A stretch of 64,000 nt of DNA from Azorinus chamasolen (lineage: Eukaryota > Mollusca > Bivalvia > Cardiida > Solecurtidae), in contig OY755240.1 of NCBI GenBank assembly GCA_963576725.1, positions 33,732,620 to 33,796,619 on the forward strand, written 5' to 3'. The notes under the pieces are model-generated. The model worked only from the letters and a program-made list of their open reading frames with translations, searched no databases and was not told the origin of the DNA. Within the stretch, counting starts at the first letter, position 1; every line of letters starts with the position of its first letter. Of this stretch, positions 1 to 7,153 are shown piece by piece. Made by a program: the position numbers and the translations under genes.

Positions 1-779
1 TCGGTAGCTCTTCTCTTACCACCTCCTTCTAATTCTCCTGGTTGATATAAATATCTAACGTTCGCGAGTGGACATATTTCAGTATCAAGTTTTCTCGTTA
101 TAATTGGAGAAGGTTTTTTTGTCTCATTATTCAAAGCCTTAACGACGTCCGGTAATCTCTTAACCCATTCTCTATTTCTTTTCTGTGTGTTAATCTCCTT
201 TGCATACTGATAACCAAACAATCTTTCAGCCAAAGTTCTATTAAATCTCTCTACAATTCCTTGATCTCTATGTATCTCTCTTCTACCTCTTCTTATTTTA
301 ACATTATGTTTAGCCATTAGTTGAGAAACAACGCCCATAAATTCTCTCCCTGGGTCAACTTGTAATAGTTTAGGATAGTTCAAATGTCTTTTATAAATCT
401 TTTCAAAAGCAGCGGCAACTTCTTTACTGTCTTTTGATGTTAATGGTACAGCTTCTTTATATCTCGTTCCCACATCTACTAATGTCAATGCATACTTATA
501 CGTTTTATTTTTTATTCTATCAAAAGGTAAGAACAGCAAATCGGCTTGATGTACTTCATGTTTTGCAGACACGTCAAATTTAGGTCTTATTATCTTCTTT
601 GGTGCAGGCAAATATATCTGCCACACTGCTTGTTTCTTTAGAAATTCTAATGCTTGTTTTTTATTAACTTTAGCTTCTTTTGCTAACTTACTAACAGCTG
701 TCTTACCTTTCCAAAATCCTTTAGGGCTATAGTATATTTTTTCAACGCAGCTCGCTCGCGTTGCTCGCTCCATTTTCAT
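1..779 (-). CDS. Retroviral-type (rve, DDE) integrase, C-terminus beyond the window edge
   Basis: Reading from ATG at 779 the frame stays open to base 1 (about 259 codons). The core has the three acidic residues of the RNase H-fold integrases: D80 in HQADLLF, D142 in QVDPGREF and E177 in GIVERFNRT, with 34 residues between the last two. A helical, Lys-rich N-terminal part (residues 20-55) precedes the core. Such integrases insert the element DNA into the host chromosome and are a hallmark of Polintons and Ty3-like elements. The start overlaps the stop of the upstream gene as ATGA (776-779), which suggests co-expression; a second in-frame ATG lies at 773. Residues 4-10 are encoded by a GC-rich islet unlike the rest of the gene. 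Confidence 0.9.
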   Translation of the reverse strand, partial: MKMERATRASCVEKIYYSPKGFWKGKTAVSKLAKEAKVNKKQALEFLKKQAVWQIYLPAPKKIIRPKFDVSAKHEVHQADLLFLPFDRIKNKTYKYALTLVDVGTRYKEAVPLTSKDSKEVAAAFEKIYKRHLNYPKLLQVDPGREFMGVVSQLMAKHNVKIRRGRREIHRDQGIVERFNRTLAERLFGYQYAKEINTQKRNREWVKRLPDVVKALNNETKKPSPIITRKLDTEICPLANVRYLYQPGELEGGGKRRAT

Positions 780-1162
780 AGAAAAATTAAATCATAAGCG
801 TGGTATTTATTCTTCTTGTTATTCTTACATGGTTTCAATCCAAGTGGTCTGACAAAAAATGGTGGTCGAAGTAACCCGTTCGCTTCGCTCACTTTATCCT
901 CTATCTTAGTAGCAAGATGTGAAGGACACCAAACTTTTCCATCGTCTTTGAGAGTTAATATTGTACTTTCACCAATACTTGTTTCAACTGTTGTATAGTC
1001 AATGATTGTATAGATTTTATTTATTTTCAAATCAGACCATTTCTTTGTATTATTTTTATTTTGTTCTTTTAACATTTCTTCAAATTCTTCTTCTGTGATT
1101 TCTGTTTGCATTTGTGCTTTACTTTGCATTTGTGCCATCATCTTTTTTTCTACCTCGCTCAT
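776..1162 (-). CDS. Small element protein, 128 aa, function unknown
   Basis: The N-terminal third is Met/Gln/Glu-rich and helical (residues 1-40). The rest is a compact domain with the segments VWCPSHLA and FFVRPLG and a Lys/Asn-rich end. No catalytic signature is visible. It resembles small proteins I have seen beside Polinton-type integrases in invertebrate genomes, but I cannot name a function. It is immediately upstream of the integrase with an ATGA overlap, and its own ATG follows a TTTAAAA tract. A GC-rich islet encodes the residues around SEANGLL. Confidence 0.75.
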   Translation of the reverse strand: MSEVEKKMMAQMQSKAQMQTEITEEEFEEMLKEQNKNNTKKWSDLKINKIYTIIDYTTVETSIGESTILTLKDDGKVWCPSHLATKIEDKVSEANGLLRPPFFVRPLGLKPCKNNKKNKYHAYDLIFL

Positions 1163-1330
1163 TTTTAAATATAGAAAATCAATTTCTAAAAAATTTTTTT
1201 AAAAAAAACTTATCCCAACATACCCCCTCATGGGAATTTTTTTTTTCCTCCGTCAACCAGGAGCCTACTTTTTTAATTTTGAAATTTTCCAAAATTACAT
1301 TTATTTTATTTGTCTATAAATCTTTATATT
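1163..1330. other. Short AT-rich intergenic gap
   Basis: This stretch is made mostly of A and T tracts, with no ORF that looks real. It separates the 128-aa gene from the next upstream gene and could hold promoter or terminator signals, but no motif stands out. Confidence 0.4.
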
Positions 1331-1780
1331 TTATATAAATTTCCAAGCAACAAAACCAGTTAATGCCATGCCACCAATAACAAAAGCAATCTCTCTATTT
1401 TTCTGGTCTTCCGAGGGTGTATAAAAATCACTTAATTTAGGTTCTGGAGGATCGAGCGGAACGACCGTCAGGGAGTGACCTCCCTCTTGAGCGAGTTCCC
1501 CGCTCGCATAATAATATTCTTTCATAGCTTGGTCAACATCAACAAATGTTTGTTCGGCATGATGTTCTTTTTTCATTTCTTTATTAATATAATCTAATCT
1601 TTGAGTTCTTTCCTTTTCCCAATCCGCCTTTGCTGCTTCTAATTGTTCCATAGCTTTATCATGTCTTTCTCTTTCTTTATCCGAATCTTTTCCTAAATGT
1701 GAAAATAAATAATTACCACCAGTAAAAGCTAATGCATTTGTAACTGCTCCCCCAATCATCATTATTACTGCACTTGCCAT
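1331..1780 (-). CDS. Element membrane protein, 149 aa, two hydrophobic ends
   Basis: A Gly/Ala-rich hydrophobic N-terminus (residues 4-22) is followed by a charged helix rich in Glu, Lys and Arg (31-80), a Pro-rich segment ending in SDFYTP, and a C-terminal membrane segment (about 129-148). The layout suggests a virion or assembly membrane protein, but this is inference. A similar protein is commonly seen next to this integrase type in invertebrate genomes, from memory only. Residues 93-110 come from a GC-rich islet. The start codon follows TTAATTAAAAA. Confidence 0.75.
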   Translation of the reverse strand: MASAVIMMIGGAVTNALAFTGGNYLFSHLGKDSDKERERHDKAMEQLEAAKADWEKERTQRLDYINKEMKKEHHAEQTFVDVDQAMKEYYYASGELAQEGGHSLTVVPLDPPEPKLSDFYTPSEDQKNREIAFVIGGMALTGFVAWKFI

Positions 1781-1801
1781 TTTTTAATTAAAAAAATAAA
1801 A

Positions 1802-2029
1802 CTAGGATTCCTCTTGGACTCCCCTTGGAGCTGTAATCAACTTAATAAAATCCCAAATAGTTAACCCAATTAAAAAAATACCAGGGACAATAAGTAAATA
1901 ATTAGGTTTATTTTCTTCAAAAACTACATATTTTGAATAATCTTTTATAACTTCTTCAACATCATCATCTGGTTTTAAAAATAAATAATCATACTTATCA
2001 CCCAACTTAATTGGTATTACTCTAGACAT
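1802..2029 (-). CDS. Small single-pass membrane protein, 75 aa
   Basis: An acidic N-terminal half is followed by one clear hydrophobic segment (about residues 43-62, LLIVPGIFLIGL). There is no signal peptide, so it is probably an N-in or tail-anchored protein. The gene starts straight after TTTTTTAAAAA and lies 21 bases downstream of its upstream neighbour, consistent with a tightly packed cluster of small membrane proteins. The function is unknown. Confidence 0.7.
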   Translation of the reverse strand: MSRVIPIKLGDKYDYLFLKPDDDVEEVIKDYSKYVVFEENKPNYLLIVPGIFLIGLTIWDFIKLITAPRGVQEES

Positions 2030-2047
2030 TTTTTAAAAAATAAAAAT

Positions 2048-2278
2048 CTACTTCATGATATTAGCTGGAATAATACCTTGTTTAACCAACATATCTTTTG
2101 TTGCCATTGCAAGCAATATATCAATAGTTAACATTCCAATATCTCCCATATTAAAATCTACTTTAGGTGCTGATCTTTTTAATAGTTTTCTGCCTATTTC
2201 CGCATATCCAATTGTTAATACAGTTTCTACTCCTGCATGATATAACATGTTTGCTATTTGTTTTCCATCTGTTGCCAT
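2048..2278 (-). CDS. Small hydrophobic protein, 76 aa
   Basis: The protein is weakly amphipathic, with hydrophobic stretches at 10-25 and 48-60 and no Cys. It is the middle member of three consecutive small genes between the 176-aa and 149-aa genes. The start follows CTTTAAAAA. It resembles short conserved proteins of this element type (recollection, not verified). The function is unknown. Confidence 0.65.
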   Translation of the reverse strand: MATDGKQIANMLYHAGVETVLTIGYAEIGRKLLKRSAPKVDFNMGDIGMLTIDILLAMATKDMLVKQGIIPANIMK

Positions 2279-2309
2279 TTTTTAAAGAAAAAATATAGTT
2301 AAAAGAAAA

Positions 2310-2840
2310 TTAATTAAATTCAAATGGGTTATATTCTTCTTTCTTTATTTCATAAGATATATTTTCTTTTTCTTTTTTGACTTGAATGTTTTTACTTTTT
2401 ACGAATAAATATAATCCAAATCCAGCAACTACGATTGATGCATATAATGGTATGTAATTTTTTGAATCTTTTATTATTTCTAATTTCGAATTTAAACTCC
2501 CTTCGGTCGCCCTTTCGGTTGAATTTTGAAAAGCATCATCATCTGAATCTTTTGTTATTTGTCTTGATGTTTCTAAACCCAAGGGGAGCTGGGAGGGACT
2601 CCCTTCGGTCGGTCTCCCGATGGTCGCTGCGCCTCCGTCTGCGTTCGAAATTTTTAGTTCCATATTTTCTTTCTTCAAAAGTTCTGCTTCTTTTCTTTTT
2701 AATTCTGCTTTTAATTTTCTTGCTTCTGCACCTTTCTTACCCGCAGCTACTCGTTTTGGATTTTTGGGTTTCGAATTAAAACCAAGAGGAACTCCACTAT
2801 TCATTTTTTCTTCATTATTAATATTTTCTTCACTATTCAT
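2310..2840 (-). CDS. Basic N-terminus, single-pass membrane protein, 176 aa
   Basis: Residues 25-60 are a Lys/Arg/Ala-rich helix (KNPKRVAAGKKGAEARK), suited to binding nucleic acid. A low-complexity middle part follows, with one membrane segment at about 129-147 (PLYASIVVAGFGLYLF) and a charged tail. The middle contains two GC-rich islets that encode similar peptides (RPTEGS near 76-81 and RATEGS near 110-115), so one islet seems to have been copied within the gene. The start overlaps the stop of the upstream gene by 8 bases. The role is unknown; a DNA-membrane linking protein of the particle is one possibility. Confidence 0.7.
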   Translation of the reverse strand: MNSEENINNEEKMNSGVPLGFNSKPKNPKRVAAGKKGAEARKLKAELKRKEAELLKKENMELKISNADGGAATIGRPTEGSPSQLPLGLETSRQITKDSDDDAFQNSTERATEGSLNSKLEIIKDSKNYIPLYASIVVAGFGLYLFVKSKNIQVKKEKENISYEIKKEEYNPFEFN

Positions 2841-3354
2841 TTTTTATATCTTTTTTTTGAGAATCATCTTCATTATTAGTAAGATTAACATGTTTTGCTG
2901 TTGTTAACATTGTGGTAAGAGGTGCTAAATACATTCCATATCTATAGTACAGTTCGCAACATGAACTAGTCAAAGCGTGATTTATAAAAGGATCTTCCTC
3001 TAAGTCTTGTATTAGTTTTGGAGGGTTAACATTAAAAAACTTAGAAACACCCATAACATATAAATTAATAAAAGAATTACCTAATGTCTTAGTCATACTC
3101 GCTCCTAATCTCGCTTCATATCTACAATATAGTTTTTTTATTTGATCGGAAGTCATTGCGTCAATGTCTGAAAGTTGTAACTCTCTTCCAAGATATTGTT
3201 TACTACTACCACCAGCTACAATAGCTGATAATCGTTCACGTTTTTTTTCATCTATTTTGTCTTCAACATCTTCTCCCCGGGGCAACCTCAAGGGGACTCG
3301 CTCCCGATAGTCACTCGGTCGCTCGATTTCGGCTAATAATTCTTCGGCATTCAT
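2833..3354 (-). CDS. Element protein, 173 aa, function unknown
   Basis: The frame is open up to 3423, but I choose the ATG at 3354 because it follows the element-wide pattern TATATAAA-ATG and the extension before it is low-complexity. The protein begins with an acidic stretch, then a GC-rich islet encoding the residues around RPSDYRERVPLRLPRGE, then a folded-looking helical domain (residues 60-150). There is no membrane segment and no recognised motif. The gene lies between the ATPase and the small membrane proteins. Confidence 0.7.
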   Translation of the reverse strand: MNAEELLAEIERPSDYRERVPLRLPRGEDVEDKIDEKKRERLSAIVAGGSSKQYLGRELQLSDIDAMTSDQIKKLYCRYEARLGASMTKTLGNSFINLYVMGVSKFFNVNPPKLIQDLEEDPFINHALTSSCCELYYRYGMYLAPLTTMLTTAKHVNLTNNEDDSQKKDIKNE

Positions 3355-3420
3355 TTTATATAATTTATTTTTTAGTTTAAAAATAATTATAGTTTTTTTT
3401 AAAACCTTCAGTTCCAATAG

Positions 3421-3537
3421 CATTTTAATTAGTAATGCTTTAGTAATGCTTTAGTAATTCTTTAGTAATGCTTAAACAATGCTTTAGTAATGCTTAAACA
3501 ATGATTTAGTAATGCTTTAGTAATGCTTAATTAATGC
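3421..3537. repeat. Iterated TTTAGTAATGC motif
   Basis: About ten imperfect copies of a 10-12 base unit (TTTAGTAATGCT, TTAAACAATGC, TTAATTAATGC) run without gaps between the ATPase region and the 173-aa gene. Part of the array is repeated at 3841-3917 through the tandem duplication, and closely similar units recur near the right end of the element at 10655-10720. They could be protein-binding iterons or transcript-end signals (inference). Confidence 0.75.
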
Positions 3538-4223
3538 TTAATCAACTAACCAATAGCCAGTAGGTTGATCCGTTCTCAATATCAATTTACGATGTTTCTT
3601 TTTTTTTAGTTCCTCTTTAATTCTTTGTCGTTCTTCCAAAGTAGGAATAACGTCATTTTCTCTTAGACAATTTTCAAAACTATCTCTGTCTTTTGTGTAG
3701 AACATACATAACCATTTTGTTTGTTCTCTCAAATCTTTTAAAACAGAATTGTATCTCTGTGAAATAACCCACACTGATTGTTCAGCATGTCTCCCTGAAA
3801 AAGCTAATTCAGAAAGCATATCTCTTTTCTTTGTTAATTCTTTAGTAATGCTTAAACAATGCTTTAGTAATGCTTAAACAATGATTTAGTAATGCTTTAG
3901 TAATGCTTAATTAATGCTTAATCAACTAACCAATAGCCAGTAGGTTGATCCGTTCTCAATATCAATTTACGATGTTTCTTTTTTTTTAGTTCCTCTTTAA
4001 TTCTTTGTCGTTCTTCCAAAGTAGGAATAACGTCATTTTCTCTTAGACAATTTTCAAAACTATCTCTGTCTTTTGTGTAGAACATACATAACCATTTTGT
4101 TTGTTCTCTCAAATCTTTTAAAACAGAATTGTATCTCTGTGAAATAACCCACACTGATTGTTCAGCATGTCTCCCTGAAAAAGCTAATTCAGAAAGCATA
4201 TCTCTTTTCTTTGTTAATTCTTT
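3455..4223. repeat. Perfect-looking 380-bp tandem duplication of the ATPase 3' end
   Basis: Bases 3461-3840 recur at 3841-4220. The unit holds the last 93 codons of the ATPase gene, its stop codon and the adjacent TTTAGTAATGC repeats. The encoded 93 residues are identical in both copies, so the event is recent. The junctions share the short sequence TAATTCTTT, which points to slippage or microhomology-mediated repair, or possibly an assembly artefact. Confidence 0.9.
3538..3819 (-). pseudogene. Duplicated 3' fragment of the packaging ATPase (93 codons)
   Basis: This is the downstream copy made by the 380-bp duplication. It begins at an internal Met of the ATPase and lacks the Walker A and Walker B motifs, so it cannot work as an ATPase. 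It has no A-tract start context and is probably not translated. The intact gene is at 3918-4547. Confidence 0.85.
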
Positions 4224-4547
4224 TGTAGCGCTACAATCATCAATAATGTATAATGTTGAATGACCCGCATATTTATTAAAAAACATTCTTAATAATTCTT
4301 GTAGTTTCTCTTCTTCATTAATAATAGGATTAACAATTATTATATTTTTGTTTTTAGGTTTCCTAACATCTCCAATCCACTCACGATTTTTATAAGCTTT
4401 ATTCCATTGAATAGTAGGACACAATATAACTATATATTTGAATATTTTAGAATATTGATTTTCTAAAAGGTCAAGTACAAACTCGGTCTTTCCACAACCT
4501 GTCTGTCCACATATAATAGCACAATGAGGATATTTCGGAAGATTCAT
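3918..4547 (-). CDS. A32-like DNA-packaging ATPase, 209 aa
   Basis: The FtsK/HerA-type P-loop ATPase signature is clear: Walker A GQTGCGKT at residues 14-21, Walker B LYIIDDC at 99-105, and the downstream segment RHAEQSVWVISQ (126-137) carrying the conserved His and Gln seen in A32 ATPases. In Polintons, virophages and large DNA viruses this enzyme pumps the genome into the capsid. The size of about 200 aa is usual for Polinton-like elements. The ATG follows CGTAAAAAA. The candidate capsid gene is 26 bases upstream, matching the usual ATPase-capsid neighbourhood. The 3' third has been tandemly duplicated downstream. Confidence 0.92.
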   Translation of the reverse strand: MNLPKYPHCAIICGQTGCGKTEFVLDLLENQYSKIFKYIVILCPTIQWNKAYKNREWIGDVRKPKNKNIIIVNPIINEEEKLQELLRMFFNKYAGHSTLYIIDDCSATKELTKKRDMLSELAFSGRHAEQSVWVISQRYNSVLKDLREQTKWLCMFYTKDRDSFENCLRENDVIPTLEERQRIKEELKKKKHRKLILRTDQPTGYWLVD

Positions 4548-4572
4548 TTTTTTACGCTAGTTTTCAGTTCCT

Positions 4573-5838
4573 TTAATAAACAACTTCTTTAAATCTACCA
4601 TCTTCAAAATTAATTTGTGCGTCTTGTATAACAAATAGATAAACATTTATTGTTTCATCTTCTCCTGCTTCTTTCGTTATTTGAATTGTAATTCCTTCAG
4701 ATCCATTCTCAATTCGTCTTCCCGAACCGTGTAGTGAGTTATCATCCGCTGTGCGTAAATCAAGCCATAACGCGTAATTACTGGTAAGATATTTTTCTAA
4801 TGTCGTATTAGTGAAGAACGTATCTTTTAAAACTAAATTTGTTATTTTATTTCGTTTAGAATTCATAGCAAAATTTTTATTAATTTCATCCCATTGTTGA
4901 TAAGCTTTCATTCCTTGACTGTATAATTGATTCGGAACTCCTTCGATGGTAATCTCTACTTTTGTTATTTTAGGATTGAAATAAGTTTCGGTGTTCGTTC
5001 TTTCAGGGTCTTCGAACAACATCAGAATTCCTTTCATACTTCTCGCTGGAACATTTAAATTTATATTCCATAAAGTATCAGATTTTTTTTTTTTTATTTT
5101 TCTATGCCTTAGTATTCTATCGTATAATATTACCATTTTACCAGAAACTTGTTGTCTTATTTGTCTAGCTAATTCAGCGTCGGAAACCATATCAAATTCT
5201 AAACAAATATTACTTATTTTATAACTCGCATCTTTATCCGTTGAGTTAATAACTTTGTTATAATCATTGAATGTAAGTTCATACTCGAGTCTATCACCGA
5301 GACCAGACTGATAAAATGGTATATGCGTTTCTAATAGTTCAAAGTCTAACGGAATACAAAATCTATTTTTATACGCGTCAGCTATAGCTTCGTCTTCTTT
5401 GTCCGCACCAGCATTTCCCGCTCCAACTCTGTGTTTTAACATGTTTACTTTACCAAGACCTTGATAAGCCATGTTTGTGCGTTCGGTAGGCGTTTTCCAT
5501 AAATCAACATAACAATGATAAATATCGCTATCATCGATTGACATAACTTCATTTCCGCTTATACGAATGGTCATTTTTTTAATTATTGATCTTCCTATAT
5601 TTTGATATATAGTTGAATTTGCATCCTTAGATTTAAGTTCAATTTCAAATGCTAATCTAACTGTTCCGGGTACTATAACATCATTATCCCCTAGGTTAGG
5701 GAATCTCACTAATAACTGTTGATTCTGATCAATAGTTGAAGGATTATTAGTTATTACGACGCTCTGTCTAATTCCTTTTACACCTCTCGGTTCCCTTATT
5801 TTTCTGTAAGGATTTAATTTTTCTCCGAAGGCCGACAT
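4573..5838 (-). CDS. Candidate major capsid protein, 421 aa
   Basis: The protein is long, beta-rich, without a membrane segment, with many short strands separated by polar loops. It is the largest product of the minus-strand cluster and lies between the ATPase and the fibre/penton genes, the position where Polinton-like elements carry the double jelly-roll capsid gene. The length is enough for a double jelly-roll. Similar proteins occur in integrated elements of other invertebrates, from memory. No sequence motif proves the fold, so this is an assignment by context, composition and size. The segment NLGDNDVIVPG near residue 50 and the C-terminal INFEDGRF look like conserved family features. 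The start follows CCTTAAAA. Confidence 0.65.
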   Translation of the reverse strand: MSAFGEKLNPYRKIREPRGVKGIRQSVVITNNPSTIDQNQQLLVRFPNLGDNDVIVPGTVRLAFEIELKSKDANSTIYQNIGRSIIKKMTIRISGNEVMSIDDSDIYHCYVDLWKTPTERTNMAYQGLGKVNMLKHRVGAGNAGADKEDEAIADAYKNRFCIPLDFELLETHIPFYQSGLGDRLEYELTFNDYNKVINSTDKDASYKISNICLEFDMVSDAELARQIRQQVSGKMVILYDRILRHRKIKKKKSDTLWNINLNVPARSMKGILMLFEDPERTNTETYFNPKITKVEITIEGVPNQLYSQGMKAYQQWDEINKNFAMNSKRNKITNLVLKDTFFTNTTLEKYLTSNYALWLDLRTADDNSLHGSGRRIENGSEGITIQITKEAGEDETINVYLFVIQDAQINFEDGRFKEVVY

Positions 5839-5853
5839 TTTTAAGGGTTTTTT

Positions 5854-6471
5854 TTAGTATGATAATTCAATTATCATTGACGCCACTGTATTAACACAAG
5901 TAGAATTATCTGTTTTAGAAACGAAATTGATTACGTCGAGAGCTTCAATCTGTAACGGTATAGCGAAACGTGCCGCGGCGCTCGGAAAAATACCCAAAGA
6001 CACACCATATTTCGGTTGCTCAATTCCATTAATAGATACCGCAATGGCTACATTATCATTGTTCGTTCTTTTACTTGATAATCCTAACCCCAATATCAAA
6101 CCGGTCCTTCCAGTCACGTAACCGACCTCTTCTTCTCTACCGGCATTACCGAAACTAAATACTTTTCCATCCTTTAATGCACCCTTACTTTCGGCGCATA
6201 TGCTTATTGTCTTCTTTGTACTAATACTATCCCTCAATTTATTTATTTCTTCTTTCAGCGCTAAATTATCGGTGTGTTGTTTATTATATATTTGTGGAAC
6301 TACGCCCCTAAATTTATTAATTTCTTCTTTCAACGCTAAATTATCGGTATGTTGTTTATTAGATAACTGAGGAACTAAAACGTTCCTCACATGATTAATT
6401 TCTTTTTTAAGTTCTGAATTATTAGAACTAACACCTTTATATATTATTTTTTTAGTTCCAAATATACTCAT
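5854..6471 (-). CDS. Fibre-like protein: triplicated coiled-coil stalk plus beta head, 205 aa
   Basis: Residues 20-80 consist of three repeats with a 25-residue period; the two best contain NKQHTDNLALKEEINK and a third, weaker copy starts at residue 21. The repeats have a heptad-like pattern suited to a trimeric stalk. Residues 88-205 form a Gly-rich, beta-rich domain with no Cys pair, like a compact receptor-binding head. The gene sits between the capsid and penton candidates and ends in LSY. A trimeric capsid spike is the best guess; the fold cannot be proved from sequence alone. The start follows TCTAATAAA. Confidence 0.6.
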   Translation of the reverse strand: MSIFGTKKIIYKGVSSNNSELKKEINHVRNVLVPQLSNKQHTDNLALKEEINKFRGVVPQIYNKQHTDNLALKEEINKLRDSISTKKTISICAESKGALKDGKVFSFGNAGREEEVGYVTGRTGLILGLGLSSKRTNNDNVAIAVSINGIEQPKYGVSLGIFPSAAARFAIPLQIEALDVINFVSKTDNSTCVNTVASMIIELSY

Positions 6472-6475
6472 TTTA

Positions 6476-7120
6476 TTAGATAGTTTTTAACTCTAAAACG
6501 CAATTAACTGATAGACGATTATTTATTTTTTTATTATTTTCATCTCTTATTTCTAATTTTAATTCAGTTATACAGCCATTATTTAACTGTTTGTATTCAG
6601 GATTCTCCAGTCTCATCGTTGTTATCTCACCAAATTCTTTATTCTCAACTGGAATAACTGCTAACAAGGTACTCGGCATACCATCAAGATAATTATGAGA
6701 AGTACTAACTTGTTCCAAATAAAGATAAAATGATTTATAGATAGCAAAATCTATACTTCTCTCACCAATGTAGATTTCATTAGGGTTAAATCTAAGTTTA
6801 TCAAATCCTAACATATAGTTCATTTTTTTACTCAATCTCAAATCTTCAGTAGTAATTAACGACGCTATTCCGTTAGTTTCGTTAACCGTTAACGTAATAT
6901 TATAAGTTTTAAAAAAATCCGATAATTGTTGAAAACTATAATAACCATCTGGAATTTGAATAGGTATCTCGGTTATCTTTAGTACATATTCATTAACAAT
7001 ATTATACCAACCTACACCGTACGTAATACTTTTCAATCCAATATATTTATCTCCATTTCTATTATCAATATATTGTTGTAAGTTAATAGTTTTATCAATA
7101 TTTGAAATTGTATGATACAT
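6476..7120 (-). CDS. Candidate penton-like minor capsid protein, 214 aa
   Basis: The protein is beta-rich. The C-terminal part has the pattern NPEYKQLNNGCITELKLEI followed by a Asp/Glu-Asn-Asn turn and a final strand, which resembles the end of the single jelly-roll minor capsid (penton) proteins of Polintons. The central segment contains LGFDKLRF, also typical of that family as I recall it. It lies next to the fibre-like gene, which it would anchor at the capsid vertices. The start follows GCAAACTAAAAAAAA. The 33-base gap to the divergent gene at 7154 must hold both promoters. Confidence 0.6.
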   Translation of the reverse strand: MYHTISNIDKTINLQQYIDNRNGDKYIGLKSITYGVGWYNIVNEYVLKITEIPIQIPDGYYSFQQLSDFFKTYNITLTVNETNGIASLITTEDLRLSKKMNYMLGFDKLRFNPNEIYIGERSIDFAIYKSFYLYLEQVSTSHNYLDGMPSTLLAVIPVENKEFGEITTMRLENPEYKQLNNGCITELKLEIRDENNKKINNRLSVNCVLELKTI

Positions 7121-7153
7121 TTTTTTTTAGTTTGCTTTTTTTAATGTTTTAAA
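7121..7153. promoter_or_regulatory. Divergent intergenic spacer, probable back-to-back promoters
   Basis: Only 33 bases separate the divergent start codons at 7120 (minus) and 7154 (plus). The spacer is nearly pure A/T, with A tracts running into both start codons on their own strands. Any core promoters must lie here or inside the genes. Confidence 0.45.
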
